Shown piece after piece: positions 43,706-55,325 of a stretch of 64,000 nt of DNA. The notes beneath the pieces were generated by a model that worked only from the letters and a program-made list of their open reading frames with translations, did not search any database and was not told the origin of the DNA. This DNA is from Boswellia sacra (taxonomy: Eukaryota; Streptophyta; Magnoliopsida; Sapindales; Burseraceae): positions 208,011 through 272,010 of the forward strand of contig SNVD02007100.1 of the NCBI GenBank assembly GCA_013180625.2, given 5' to 3'. The number at the start of each line of letters is the position of its first letter. Position 1 is the first letter of the stretch. The position numbers and the translations under genes are program-made.

Positions 43706-45134
43706 TGATAAACGCATAAAAATACACTCTTAAACATAAATAATTAATACTATTTGATCAATATTGTAAAACATTTTATGATATTTTAGCATAATTATTT
43801 TGCTTATGCCTATTTGACATTTATTTAATTTATTTTGCATTTTTTTAGTATTTGTTTTGAAATAAAGTGTTGTACTTAAATTATGATTAATAAAAATCTT
43901 TGCACAAGTTTAGTAAAATAGATATAACTCTAAATCTATAAATCAAAATGAAAAGATTCTTGAATTTGAAACAATATGACCCCATCATACATAAAGTTGA
44001 AGAACAATCAAAAGCCCAAATCCAACATTTGATGGGCCGAAATTGAGACACAACAAAGCTGAACTACAGTTGCTACTCAGCCCGACCCATCTTCGGTATT
44101 TTGACCATATCTCATATAAGCCTTGTCCAAATTGCATGAATCTAGTGGCTATGGAAAGATAAGACAAAAAGCTATAACTTTAGTGTTTTCCATAAAGCCT
44201 AATTCAATCATTTTGATAGCCAAAAATCTATTGCAAGTTAGTGGAAGGATTGGTGGCCGAAAATGTGGAAGATTGGTTCACACTAGAATAGTTCCATTTA
44301 ATCACTTATATAAGGACACCTTAAGGAGCTGAATAAGAGAAGACAATCCTTTCGATTCCATTGTGTCATTGTATCTTACAATTCTCTCTTGTATTTTCTC
44401 TCTAGAAATGGTGAGAACGGTTTGTAAGTTAGGCTAGAATTCTTCAAAAGGCTAGAGATGAACTTGTATGTGTTGTTTATCTATTTCTCTACTTTGATTC
44501 CTCCTCAAGGGCTATAAAGTTTGTAAGTTTGTAAGTTTGCATTTGTATTAAACACTTTCTCATCTTGTGACTTCTCTTTAATCCAAAATTTAATCCTTAA
44601 TTTCATATAAATTAAGTCATGCTTTCTTTATGTGATTCGTGTTGAATTATAATTCTTACTGATAATTTCATTTTATGAGTTAGTCTTTTACTACAATATT
44701 GTTAATTGATATATTGTCGATCTTGGATAACTTGTAAGGATGAATATTGTTGATGAATATTGCTTGTAAAGAGTTTATGCACATCAATACATGTGTTTAT
44801 CTATTATACATATGATACATATTTTTTGATTGATTGTTTGGGATGTGAAACTTTTAATTGAGTTATAATTGTTGAATTAAAGTGGAGATTAGATTTACAA
44901 AACATATAAGTGATTCTCGATGCCGCATCTCTTAATTATGATTGATTTCTTCCGATTGTTATGCATTGTAGTCTCTCTATAACCAATCACTTCAAAGTTA
45001 AATTTTATATCTTTTTTTTTTTTTATATTTTTAGTATTTTTGTTCTACTAACAACTTTTTTATCAAAAGCTTTCTTGTGGGATCGACACCTCAACCTATA
45101 TTGCAATAGCCACTATATATTTTGAGCGTAAACT
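43706..45134 (+). repeat. Element G 5' LTR (about 1.43 kb)
   Basis: Starts TGATAAACGC; the end near AAACTA is mutated, so the inner boundary is good to a few bases only. The first 315 bp align with 57472-57788. It contains a TATA box at 44307-44314. Frames inside are noise. Confidence 0.83.
44307..44314 (+). promoter_or_regulatory. TATA box in G LTR
   Basis: CACTTATATAAGGACACC about 600 bp into the LTR; likely promoter core of the element. Confidence 0.6.
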
Positions 45135-45139
45135 AAATT

Positions 45140-45156
45140 TGGCGCCGTTGCCGGGA
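45140..45156 (+). other. Element G primer binding site (tRNA-Asp)
   Basis: TGGCGCCGTTGCCGGGA, a near-exact complement of the tRNA-Asp 3' end. Confidence 0.92.
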
Positions 45157-45755
45157 AGGCATAATAAACAAAGGTTAGTATTTATAATTTCTTTCCCTTT
45201 GTGAAAATTTATTTCTTACTTTCTTTTCTTTTGCCTCACCTTGTTGTTTAATTGTTGACATAATTTTTCTTAAATCTTCCTAATTTTGCCTAACTCTAAT
45301 TATTATTCTCTTCTTTTTCATTATTTTTTTTATCTTTTAATATTTTGTTGCCTTAATTATTCTTGTACTAACCTTTTTTTTCTTTCATAGCTAATTTAAT
45401 TTTTACACATCTAATATTTATTTTTATGCATCTAACTTTTTTTTAATTTTCTTGCAGAACTTTAATTTTTATGCATATAACATTTATTTTTATGCATCTA
45501 ACTTTTTTAATTTTCTTGCACTTAACTTTATTTTTACTTATCTAGTTTTTCTTTTTGGTTCCTAACTTCTAACTTTTTCAATTATAGTCTTTTAATATTT
45601 TTGTTTTACATGTGAAAGGTTGGCTTTGCCACCTAGTTTGTTTTATTTATTTTTTTTCTAAACTTTTTATCTTTTTTCTTTTTGACTTTATTTGAGAATT
45701 TTCTTGTGTAAAAAAAGGGGGGAGTAAAAAAAAAAGAGACAAACTGTTAGGATGT
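45157..45755 (+). other. Element G leader, T-rich with short repeats
   Basis: No gene. Very T-rich, with repeated ATGCATCTAACTTTT-like units (45404-45520) and TTTTCTTGCAGAAC at 45448-45461, which resembles a splice acceptor. A poly-A/G stretch 45711-45740 lies before gag. Confidence 0.5.
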
Positions 45756-47520
45756 GTGAAGCAACCTGGAGACAAACGAGGGAGATTTATGAATAAATCA
45801 GAATTAGAAGCACAACCAGATTTTGTAACTGAAGAGAAACCAATTCTTAGTTCATTTTCATCTTCTAGTTCCAATATAATGAGCCAACACGAGGATAACC
45901 TTGTTAAAACTCTAAAAGATTACTTGCATCTTACCCGCACAGCCATAACATCATGTATCATATTTTCACTCAACACACCAAAGCTAGATTTTCATCCTGG
46001 GATAATACATCTTTTACCCACTTTCCATGGTTTAGATGGTAAAAACCCTTATGTGCATGTTAGAAAATTTGAAGAAGTAGTGGACACCTTTCATAGTTAG
46101 CCAATGCCATAGATTTTGTTAGGTTAAACTTTTTTCCTTTCTCTCTAAAAGACAAAGCAAAGAGTTGGCTATACTCTTTAAGGTCGAGATCTATAGAAAC
46201 TTGGACAGAAATGACCCAAGTGTTTTTTAACAAATATTTCCCACAACATAAGACTAACGACCTGAAAAGACAAATTTTCTCTTTCTCCCAAACAGATAGT
46301 GAAACCTTTTACCAAGCCCAGGAGAGGTTTAAAGAGTCGTTGAACATGTGTCCTCGCCATGGGTATGAAAATTGGCACTTGGTTAGTTGCTTCTATGGGG
46401 GACTCATAATTAGAGAGCGCCAATTTGTTGAGATGATGTGTAATGCGGAGTTCCTTCACAAAGACACTGAGGAAGCCATAGAATTTCTCAAAGACTTAGC
46501 TAAAAAAGCCCACATATGGGCCCAACACTATGCCACACATGGACCTAGCACTATGGATAGCACACAGAGGTCATGAACTAGTGGAATTTACCATCTTAGG
46601 GAAGAGGACAATCTTAAAGCCCAATAGAAGTCTTAACTGGAAATTAGAGGCCTTGAAAACCAAAGATAGGAAGGTCACCCACCTGGTTGCTAAGGTTGAA
46701 TCACAATATGCATGCTTTGTCTGTGGAGGGGTGGAACACCTAGTTCAGGATTACCCAACTTATAGTGAGATGAGAGATGTATGAGGAACAATGTAACGCC
46801 TTAAGGATATACAAAAAGCCTTATTCACCTTATTTTGAAATCTATAACCCTGGCTAGAGAAACCACCTAGACTTCAGTTGGAAATCTAACCCATGAAATA
46901 ACAACCAATGGAAACATGAACAACAACCACCCAAGTCTTATCAAGCACCTCAATATAATGCACCACAAGTTAGGAACTCCTTAGAAGACACCTTAAAAGC
47001 ATTTATGGAGGCATAAAATAAGATAATAAAAAATTTGAACAGTTATTGCACAGGTGATAAAAGAGAATAAGGAGATCAAAAGTTAATCACTAAGCTAACC
47101 AGTGCTTTGACCATACACGAGTGAGTTAAGTTTCCATCTCAACCTCAATCTAATCCAAAGGGGCAACATATGGCACGAGCCTCTACATCTGACACACAAA
47201 ATGTCAAAGAGGTAAATGCCATCACTGCTTGGAGTGGTAAGACTTTGAATGAGCCTATATTACCAATCAACACAACCATAAATAATGAAGATGTTCCCCC
47301 ACAAAATGAGGGCATTATTGAGAAAGAACTTGAAAAGAAATTGTTGATCCAGGTGCCTTTTCGCGAAGCTCTCCAATCTAATAGGAAAAACTCAAAAATT
47401 CAAGGTGAGATTCTAGAACAGTTGAAAGAAGTTAAGCTTATTCTTCCCTTATTACATGTAATTAAAGGTTCTGACTTATGCCAAAGTTATCAAGGATCTA
47501 TGCACCATCACAAGAAAGCA
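45756..47520 (+). pseudogene. gag: Element G gag and start of protease linker
   Basis: The first ATG in frame is 45756; 45879 (MSQHEDNLVKTLKDYLHL) matches the C and B gag starts better and may be the true start. Capsid blocks: NTPKLDFHPGIIHLLPTFHG (45975-46035), then 46211-46576 with MTQVFFNKYFPQHKTNDLKR, ETFYQAQERFKESLNMC. The knuckle CFVCGGVEHLVQDY (about 46720-46760) has lost its last Cys to Tyr. 47170-47520 is the linker (EVKLILPLLHVIKG, then, shifted, TYAKVIKDLCTITRK). It stops where the hAT sequence begins; the protease is missing. Confidence 0.8.
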
Positions 47521-47989
47521 CCATTATGGTTGACAATGGGGCGGGGTGGGTCCAGGGTAGCTAGTACCCAGCCCTGCCCCACCCCATTGCCCCGGCGAGG
47601 CAGGGTAAAAAATAAATGAGCAGATCCAAACTTGCCCCACCCTTGTAAAATTCACATTTTGTAAATAACCCCATTCTCAATTTCCCATCATATCATATAC
47701 AAGTATACAACTAAGACCATTTTTTAACAATCATAAAGACAATATATCTTCAAACTAAAATCATACGTATGCACAACAACCACCAATTAAAAAACCATCA
47801 TTCCATTCAACAATAATTCAACAAACAATACCAAGTTACCAACAAACAAAATCAACAAGTACATGGCTACAACAATACTAAACACATCAAAGTAAACACA
47901 CTCACAACAATAAAAACATACCAATACCAACATAGTAACAAGTAAATAAAAATACTGTAAACACTTTAACAAAACTAAACCAACAAGTT

Positions 47990-48137
47990 AATAGCACACA
48001 AGATCAACTTCCTACATTTAGCACTCCAATGAAACAACCTTATAAAGATGTCATTGAACTTCCTCTTTTATTATCCAATGTTTCCTCTCCAACATCTCTT
48101 CTTGAGGAATTATACCTAGAAACATATAATAACCAAA
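47990..48137 (-). other. 3' end region of hAT remnant
   Basis: Non-coding stretch after the transposase stop, AT-rich, continuing toward the left terminal repeat near 47535. No other gene seen in 47600-48137. Confidence 0.45.
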
Positions 48138-48811
48138 TTAATAACTAAATAAGGAAATGAAATAAAAGTAATAATAATCAATAAAAAAACATAGTATATT
48201 GAAACTTATACCTCGCGTTTTTAGCCATAACCAATTTTGGATACACATTAATGCCTCCAATGTGTTAGGAAGAAGTCTACTGTGATGTGAACTCAAAACT
48301 CTACCACTTGTGCTAAAAGCAGATTTAGATGGAGTTGTGGATACTAGGATAGCCAAAACATCTCTAACAATAGTGGACAATATAGGAAACTTACTTTTAT
48401 CCATCTTCCACCAAAGCAAAACATCAAAGTTAGGACCACTAACTACATCATCCTCTAAATAAATATCAAGCTCAGACTTCCTTTGCAATCCTATATTAGT
48501 ACTTTCTTTAAATTTTTCATATTCAATATCAAACACACTTGATGCATCGTCTCCTGTAACACCTCCTGGATCTAGTAAATTTGCAACAAATTCCCTAGGC
48601 TCATTACCCAAACCAAGTCTACATTGATAATCTATCACCAAGTCTTCACAAAGAGTATGTACTTCCTCAATATGCTCAAAAGCACCATCTCCATAAATCT
48701 TCTCGTATATAAACTCCACCATTACCATTTTACATCTAGGATCTAAAACCACAGCCACAACTAACACTCCATGGATAACATTCTAATATTTTTAAAACTT
48801 TTCAATTATTG

Positions 48812-50339
48812 TGATGAACACTTAAATATGCATGTTTAATAAGAGTTTAGTTCATCATATTGCATTAATAGTGTCATTAAATTCCTCAACTTAAGCATAT
48901 TTGTAGCATTTGCATCTTTAGAATTAATTCCTCTTAATTTTGGTTTTGTTATAGGTTCGGTAAAATGGGCATAACTCTCTATTTATAGATCAGAATGGTG
49001 CAATTCTTAATGTTTTGGAAAGCCTGATTCAATTGTCTACAAGATTGCATTTCACAAGCATCATCAAATTCGGGCTCTTAGTGGACCAAAATTGGGCTTG
49101 AAATGAACCCATCTACAGTCTCGGCCCAGTCTGACCAGGCCTCAGTATTTGGACCGTATCTCTCAAAATACGTATCCAAATTGTGCAAATCAATATGTTC
49201 TAGAAAGCTGAGAGAAATATCTACAACTTTCATGAAGACATGTGATTAAAATTCTCAACATTTAAATGTCAAAATTGATGGTCAAAGTCGGTGCCTAATG
49301 ATCCCAATTGTCAAAGATATTTACAACTAATATTTGACAATTATGCCCTTGTAATTTGACAAGTTTGCCCCTGGATGTATCTATAAATAGAGGTGCCTTG
49401 TGACCCATTAGGGCATCTTGGCCTGGCTGGAACATTTTGGCTTTGGCTAGGATCTTGTATTGTGTTTTGTGTGTTTATGTTATTAATGAATTTCCTTTTT
49501 CTTGCATTTTATTTTCTTTCTATTATAATGTTCTTCTAATTTCTCTTTTGCTAAGGTGAAAGGGTGAAACCCTTGATATGAGAATAAGGATTCTCTAACC
49601 CTTAATATGTGCTTAATAATCTTAATCTTATAATGTTTATTTAATATGATTTATATTTAATTTCTTAATCAATCTTGACACCACTCGTAAAGTGGAGGTC
49701 TTGATCCATTGTCGACAATCCTTGGCACATCAAATGCTTGGATCCTTTCTAGATGATGTATGGTTCTTCCTTACCGACACGAATCTAGTTAGGAACCTTG
49801 ATTTGTTGTAGACATATGATGATTGGCACATTGGATGCTTGAACCCATTTACAAGAAGTGGTATAAATATTGGTAATGAAACAAATATAATTCATATAAC
49901 TAAAATGGGTTAATTATCCTTATTTAAAATATCAAGGGCGGATCCCCTAACCTTAGCCTTCATTGTTATTGTGTTAATTCCTCTTGTATTTTAATTATTC
50001 TATTGTTTATGAACTTTTTATTTTATTTACTATGGTAGGTTCTACCACCTTATGAAATTGTTCTTTAATTTACTATGGTTGGTTATACCACCTATTTCCA
50101 TGGATGGTTTTACCTCCTCTTGCTTTTTGTTTTATATTTGAATGGTCGGTAATACCACCTACCATCTTACATACTTGTTGATATTATCATGTCACCTCTT
50201 TGAATCATCCATATCACATTTGTTTAGTTTATAATTTGTAACGCTTAAATCTCCTTCCTCGTGGATCGACCTCGGTCTTACCGGGTTTATTACTTCGACA
50301 CTCCTATACTTGGGAGACAATCCTTTTTCGGATGTGTCA
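48812..50339 (+). repeat. Element F: solo LTR of the B/C family (1528 bp)
   Basis: Starts TGATGAACACTTAAATATG, ends GGATGTGTCA; aligns throughout with the LTR of C, including CCACTCGTAAAGTGGAGGTC and the TATA box. Flanked by TATTG (48807-48811) and CATTG (50340-50344), a 5-bp duplication with one mismatch. It splits the hAT transposase frame. It has no internal region, so it arose by LTR recombination. Confidence 0.9.
49382..49389 (+). promoter_or_regulatory. TATA box in solo LTR F
   Basis: CTATAAATAGAGGTGC, identical in context to the LTR of C at 11314. Confidence 0.6.
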
Positions 50340-51575
50340 CATTGCATTAGCCATTTCCTAAATCTTTTTAGAAGGAGATGTAAGCCAAGAGCTCAAAGGT
50401 AATCTTAACTCACCAATTTTTGGAAAAAACTTGTTTGTTGTGGGATAATTTGTTCTAGAAAATATTTCAGTCAACCTATAGAACTTTTCTAAATGATCAC
50501 ACACAAGTTTTGCTGCTACCCGCTCCTCTTCCTTAAGCAAATCTGTATATTTTCTCCTCAAACTTTTTCATTCTCTTAGGTGTAGATGTCCAAAAAGCAA
50601 CACTATCCCTAACCTTCTCAGTGCCATTTCCAATCACTTCTAACCCATCTTTAATTATTAGGTTCAATATATGAGAACAACACTGCACGTAAAAAAGTTT
50701 CCCACACAACATCAAATGCCTATCACCCAATTTATCAAGTACTTGCTTTATCATACCATCATTGATAGAACAATTATCTATAGTTAAAGTAGATAATTTC
50801 CTTTCCAAATTCCAATCGTACAAGCAATCAACCAACACCTTTCTAAGACATTCTGTTGTATGTGGGGCTGGCACATATACAAACCTAACAATTATAAACA
50901 TAAAATTATGAGAAACTATATTTAATATAAACAAATTAATAAAATAAGATAAAATTGCAACTTTGAACATACCTCAAAATCCAATCACGAAGTTTCCATG
51001 AATTATCAAGGAAATGGGCTATTATAACCATATATCCTTTCTTTTGGTTGCTAGAAGTCCATATGTCAGTTGTTATAGCTATCCTTCCTTGTATGTTTTC
51101 CAATAATTCCATTGTCTTCCCTTTCTCACTTTCAAACAACTTGAATATTTCACTCTTCAATGTGTTTCTACTCATGGTACCAAACAAACGTTGGGCATAA
51201 TTCATCAATTCCATAAAGCCCTCATACTCAATAAACTGCAATGAAAGTTTATGCAAAACAATCTAGAGCCCTACAAACATCTTTATCAAAAGCATCTTTA
51301 TCGTGGCATATCAAGTTTGTAAGAGTTCCATCACTTTATTTTTGGAATTTCAAAATGCTTTGTTCCATGGCTAGTTGATTAGCTCGATGACATCTCTTCA
51401 AATACTTATTTAAATGGGAGGTGCCATCCGATGCCCTAACAACTAATTTTGTGGCGCAATGGTTACAACGTGTTTTTGGTACTCCATCAATAACTAACTT
51501 TGTAAAATATTGCCAAACTTGTGATGTGGTTCTAGACTTTTACTATGTTGAGACAATTCATCATCATCTTCTTCT

Positions 51576-52430
51576 ATTAGATATAGATATAATCTATCCA
51601 ATAATTGATAGTCAATAGGTCAGTCTAACACAGGTAGTGCCTAAGAAATTTGGAGTCATTGTGATTCAAAATGATAAGGGAGTGTTTATTCCAACTAAGG
51701 CAGTAACTGGATGGCAGATGTGTATTGATTATAGAAAATTAAATACATCCACTTGAAAAGACTACTTTCCATTGTCTTTTATTGACCAAATCTTGGAACG
51801 TGTAGCTGGCCGTCCTTTTTATTGATTTCTTGATAGGTACTTAAGATATTACTAGATAGAGATAGCTATATAGAGGATTTGGATAAGGCTACCTTCACAT
51901 GCCCTTTTGGTACTTATGTTTGTAGGATGCCATTTGGATTATGTAATGCACCAACTACTTTTCAATTTCGCATGCTTATTATTTTCTCTCACATGGTTAA
52001 AAAAGGCATGGAGCTTTTTATGGATGATTTGACTGTTTTCGATAACTCTTTTGATTCATGTCTACTTAACTTAAAAGTTATTTTGACTAGGTGTGAAGAA
52101 AAACGACTTGTGCTTAATTGGAAAAAATGTCATTTCATGGTATTTTCTGGTATTATCTTGGGGCATATTATCTCAGAAAGAGGAATAGAGGTTGCTAAGG
52201 CTAAAATCGAGTTGACCTTTAAATTACCTACACCCAAGATGGTAAAAGATGTCTGAACTTTTCTAGGACATGCTGGTTTTTATAGGAGGTTCATACAAAT
52301 TTTTTTTTGCTATATCTAGAGTATTGTGTGACCTCATATTAAAAGATGCTGAATTTGTGTGGACTCAAGCGTGTAAGAAAACATTTCAAACACTAATTGT
52401 CAAACTCACTATCGCTCCTCTCATGTAGTC
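51576..52430 (+). pseudogene. Element G reverse transcriptase
   Basis: Begins right at the hAT junction with LLDIDIIYPIIDSQ, then QVVPKKFGVIVIQNDKG, WQMCIDYRKLN, FIDQILERVAG. 51879-52256 is open: ATFTCPFGTYVCRMPFGLCN, the intact catalytic LFMDDLTVF, LNWKKCHFMVFSGIILGH. The continuation [13 protein letters not shown] is shifted. The catalytic Asp pair is preserved, unlike C. Confidence 0.85.
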
Positions 52431-52890
52431 ACCTGATTGGAACCTTCCATTTGAGATTATGTGTGACGCCAATAACTATACTATAGGAGCAGTCCTTGGT
52501 CAACAAAGGAAAGGGAAACCCCATGTTGTTTATTATGCTGGTAGGACCTTGAATGATACTCAAATGAATTATTCAACTACTGGAAAGGAACTATTAGCTG
52601 TTGTTTTTTCCTTGGACAAATTACCTTCTTATTTGATTAGCTCATCTATTACTGTGTTTACTGACCATGTAGCTATCAAGTACCTTTTCTTTAAGAAAGA
52701 TGCTAAAGCCCGTCTAATTAGATGGATTCTTCTTTTGTGGGAATTTGATCTAACCATTAAAGACAAGAAGGTGTCAAAAATGTTGTAGCAAATCATTTAT
52801 CTTGTCTCGAGTTCCATGATTCCACTAATTTACAACCCATTCAAGATTATTTCCCTGATCAAAATCTTTTCACTATAAGCCAAGTACCTT
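52431..52890 (+). pseudogene. Element G RNase H
   Basis: 52459-52788: [83 protein letters not shown]. All four acidic positions look usable (D, E, D and the downstream ADHLS region after a one-base shift, read as ANHLS). Confidence 0.84.
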
Positions 52891-54182
52891 GGTATGCACA
52901 TATTGTAAATTACTTGGTTTGTAGAGAAGTTTTATCTAACTGGAGTGCACAAGATAAGCATAAGTTCTTGGTTAAGGTGCATAATTTTTGTTGGGATGAT
53001 CCTTATCATTTCAAATACTACCCTGACCAAATTATGAGGCGTTGCATTCCTGACAGGGAAGTTGTGTCTTAAACTTTTACCATAGTGCTGCTTGTAGTGG
53101 TCATTTCTCTATAAAAATTACTGCTGCAAAAATTTTACAGTGTGGACTCTAGTGGCCCACTTTGTTCAAAGATACTAACAATTTTTGCGGTTTGTGTAAA
53201 AGATATCAAAAGTTAGGTGCTTTATCTCGCCATCATATGATGCCTTATAACCCTATTCTTGTTATTAAGATATTCGACTGTTGGGGTATTAGCTTTATGG
53301 GATGTTTTCCTATAACTATTGGTTATCTTTACATTCTTCTACCTATTGGTTATGTGTCCAAATGGATGGAGGTTGTGGCTTGTCGTACTAATGATAACAT
53401 AACTGTGGTAAAGTTCTTAAAAGAAAACGTGTTGTCTAGGTGATATGCCATGTGTCATCATCAGTGACCAAGGGACACATTTCTATAACCGTTCTTTTGA
53501 AGCTTTGATGAGCAGGTATGGTGTTCTTCATAAGATCTCCACTGCATACCATCCGTAGACAAATGGACAAGCTGAGCTCACAAATATGGAGGTCATGCAG
53601 ATTTTGGAAAAGACTGTTAAAATGAATTGCAAAGACTGGTCTCTACAGCTTTTTGATGCCTTATGGGCATATCGCACTGCTTACAAAACTATCCTCGAAA
53701 TGTCTCCATAAAGACCTGTTTGTAGGAAAGCTTGTCATTTACTTGTTGAGCTAGAACATAAAGCTTATTGGGTTGTTAAAGCCCTTAACTTTGATTTGAG
53801 TGTTGCAGGTCTCCAAAGAAAGTTACAATTATCAGAAATAGAAGAATTACAGAATGAGGCCTATGAAAACTCCAGGATCTTCAAAGCTAAGATGAAAGCG
53901 GCTCATGACAAACAAATCTTGAGGAAACACTTTGAGCTAAATCAACAGGTTTATCTTTAGGATTCTCGATTGCGTTTACACCCTGAAAAGTTGAGATCTG
54001 GATGGACTAGCCCGTTTATGGTAAAGCATGTTTTTCCTAATGTAGTGTTTGAGATTGAGGACCCCACCGATGGGCGAATTTTCAAAGTTAATGAGTAGTG
54101 GTTGAAAAACTATATGGAAAGGGAAAGTCAATCTATGTGGCTTGAGGAGATCTCTCTTACAGCTCCTGTCTATCATAATTAA
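52891..54182 (+). pseudogene. int: Element G integrase
   Basis: VPWYAHIVNYLV, WSAQDKHKFLVKV, WDDPYHFKYYPDQIMRRCIP, a damaged HHCC finger, then 53162-53443 (HHMMPYNPILVIKIFDCWGI, FMG, PIGYVSKWMEVVACRTND). After a shift, [29 protein letters not shown] with the Glu, HLLVELEHKAYW. The C-terminus VFEIEDPTDGRIFKVNE leads to TAA 54180. D, D and E are all legible across frames. Confidence 0.82.
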
Positions 54183-54410
54183 TCGGGTTCTATCTATCTA
54201 TACTATTTCTTGACTTTGTTTTTGCTTTTATTATTTGTCTGTTTTGCTTTTATTATTTGTTTGTACCATATCTTGACTTTATTTCTGCTTTTATTATCTG
54301 TCTGTACTATATCTTTATTTTATCTTTGCTTTTACCTATCTGTACAATATTCTTGACTTTGTTTTTTGTTTTTGCTTTTATTTTCTTCTATGTGTTTTTT
54401 ATTTTATTTC
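54183..54410 (+). repeat. Short pyrimidine-rich tandem repeats after G pol
   Basis: Irregular repeats of about 45-60 bp containing TTGACTTTGTTTTTGCTTTTATTATTTGTCTG (broken here: TTGACTTTGTTTTTGC then TTTTATTATTTGTC). No gene. C has no equivalent expansion. Confidence 0.55.
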
Positions 54411-54482
54411 CCGGTCAAGTGGCGGATACGGTACTTGGTGACAATTAAAGTCAGTTTTCTAGTTCCTTAAAAACTGTTACCC
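54411..54482 (+). promoter_or_regulatory. Conserved block after pol with possible 3' splice site (element G)
   Basis: CCGGTCAAGTGGCGGATACG then ATTAAAGTCAGTTTTCTAG at 54471. Same order and spacing as C 17769-17820. TTTTCTAG is a plausible acceptor. ORF X begins 48 bp downstream. Confidence 0.5.
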
Positions 54483-54518
54483 AAATAAAAATCATGCATT
54501 CATCTTTTCTCTTTGAAA

Positions 54519-55150
54519 ATGGATATGATTCTTTCAAACCTTCGTAAAACATTTTTCTTTTCTTCCTGCAAATGCATTACTAAAAATTTACAAAGCATGG
54601 TTTGAGAGACTAAAATTGCTAATGCTCACAGGTTTACCCATTGATCTATGATGGTTAATAGAAGTCAAGGTTTGATTATCGGGTGAGTGTCCAAATGCCT
54701 TTGTTTCCTTTATGCCTGGTTTAGGTAAAAGCTCTAATGTGAAAAAGCAGAGAGCAAATAGATTATAAGTTTGTCACAAATGTGCACGATTGACCTGTAA
54801 CAAGCGATGTCGCTCTTTAGGGTCTGTGTCCATAAATCGAGAAGATAAGATTTAGTTCATCAAGGATGGACTAAGAAAAGAGTTTCTAGATAATATTTTG
54901 TTAACTCTTGAGATGCATCCTTGTGGAATTGTGCACTGTGAAATTTTAAAATTATGGACACAATTTCGAGAAGAGTAGAAACACTATAGTCTTAAAAATT
55001 TGACTCGAAATGACCCTGTTTGCCAATTTATAAGAAAATTGGATGAGAAGCATATCTCCAACTCATGGAAGGCGTTTTAGCCATTACTGGATGTAAAACC
55101 AGAGGAAGATGTAAGCCATAATCACAACTACCTATACATATGCATGCTAG
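54519..55150 (+). pseudogene. ORF X of element G (unrecognised conserved protein)
   Basis: ATG 54519, MDMILSNLRKTF, then a one-base shift. The main frame reads FPANALLKIYKAWFERLKLL, WLIEVKV*, KSSNVKKQRANRL*, CHKCARLTCNKRCRSLG, SINREDKI*FIKDGLRKEF, LTLEMHPCGIVHCEILKLWT, NDPVCQFIRKLDEKHISNSW, LLDVKPEEDVSHNHNYL. Stops are point changes; after the early shift the frame holds for about 190 codons. The Cys pattern CX2CX4CX3C is shared with C. It may bind metal, but that is conjecture. Function unknown. Confidence 0.65.
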
Positions 55151-55199
55151 CCGTTATTTTTGAATTCCTATTTTTATTTTATCTTATTTATTTTTATTT

Positions 55200-55325
55200 T
55201 CAATATTTTTCAGACAAACTGCCAAGCTACCTATATAGATGTCATTATTGTAATACCTTTTTGCACTCCATAAATACATCTCATGTTCTTCATTTGCATA
55301 TACATAATTAGTGAGTTGTATCAAA
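55200..55325 (+). promoter_or_regulatory. Leader of the G LOG-like gene
   Basis: CAATATTTTTCAGACAAACT (about 55201-55220) resembles a splice acceptor after a T-rich stretch. TTTTTGCACTCCATAAATAC (55258-55277) is conserved in C. The ATG is 49 bp after that. Roles are inferred. Confidence 0.35.

Larger units (their letters stand above)
48138..51565 (-). pseudogene. hAT transposase (zf-BED, RICESLEEPER-like)
   Basis: Reading on the minus strand: a BED zinc finger at 51540-51370 (VWQYFTKLVIDGVPK, CNHCATKLVVRASDGTSHLN), then 51256-50936 (GRIAITTDIWTSSNQKKGYM), 50970-50533 (STLTIDNCSINDGMIKQVL, CSHILNLIIKDGL), 50561-50358 (EERVAAKLVCDHLEKFYRLT). After the F insertion, VLVVAVVLDPRCKMVMVEF and the hATC dimerisation domain (DVLLWWKMDKSKFPILSTI, STTPSKSAFSTSGRVLSSH, ALMCIQNWL) at 48767-48240. 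Catalyses cut-and-paste transposition. Acidic positions are legible (TDIW, TIDNC), but several stops and the LTR insertion kill it. Confidence 0.87.
47530..51575 (-). mobile_element. hAT transposon remnant inserted in element G
   Basis: Lies between the gag linker of G and its RT. The left end has GC-rich CAATGGGGCGGGGTGGGTCC, with inverted CCCCACCCCATTGCCCC close by. I could not find the matching right terminal repeat or an 8-bp duplication, and the protease of G is absent, so a deletion has removed the right end together with that part of G. Contains a BED-finger transposase pseudogene, split by solo LTR F. Confidence 0.75.

Noticed and set aside
47170..47619. Possible complete gag-pro of G
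   Set aside because: The last 30 or so codons read hAT terminal sequence; the protease is missing.
55110..55215. Hydrophobic stretch after ORF X as an env-like transmembrane segment
   Set aside because: It is a T-rich run whose frame is not kept between C and G; an untranslated or intronic tract fits better.
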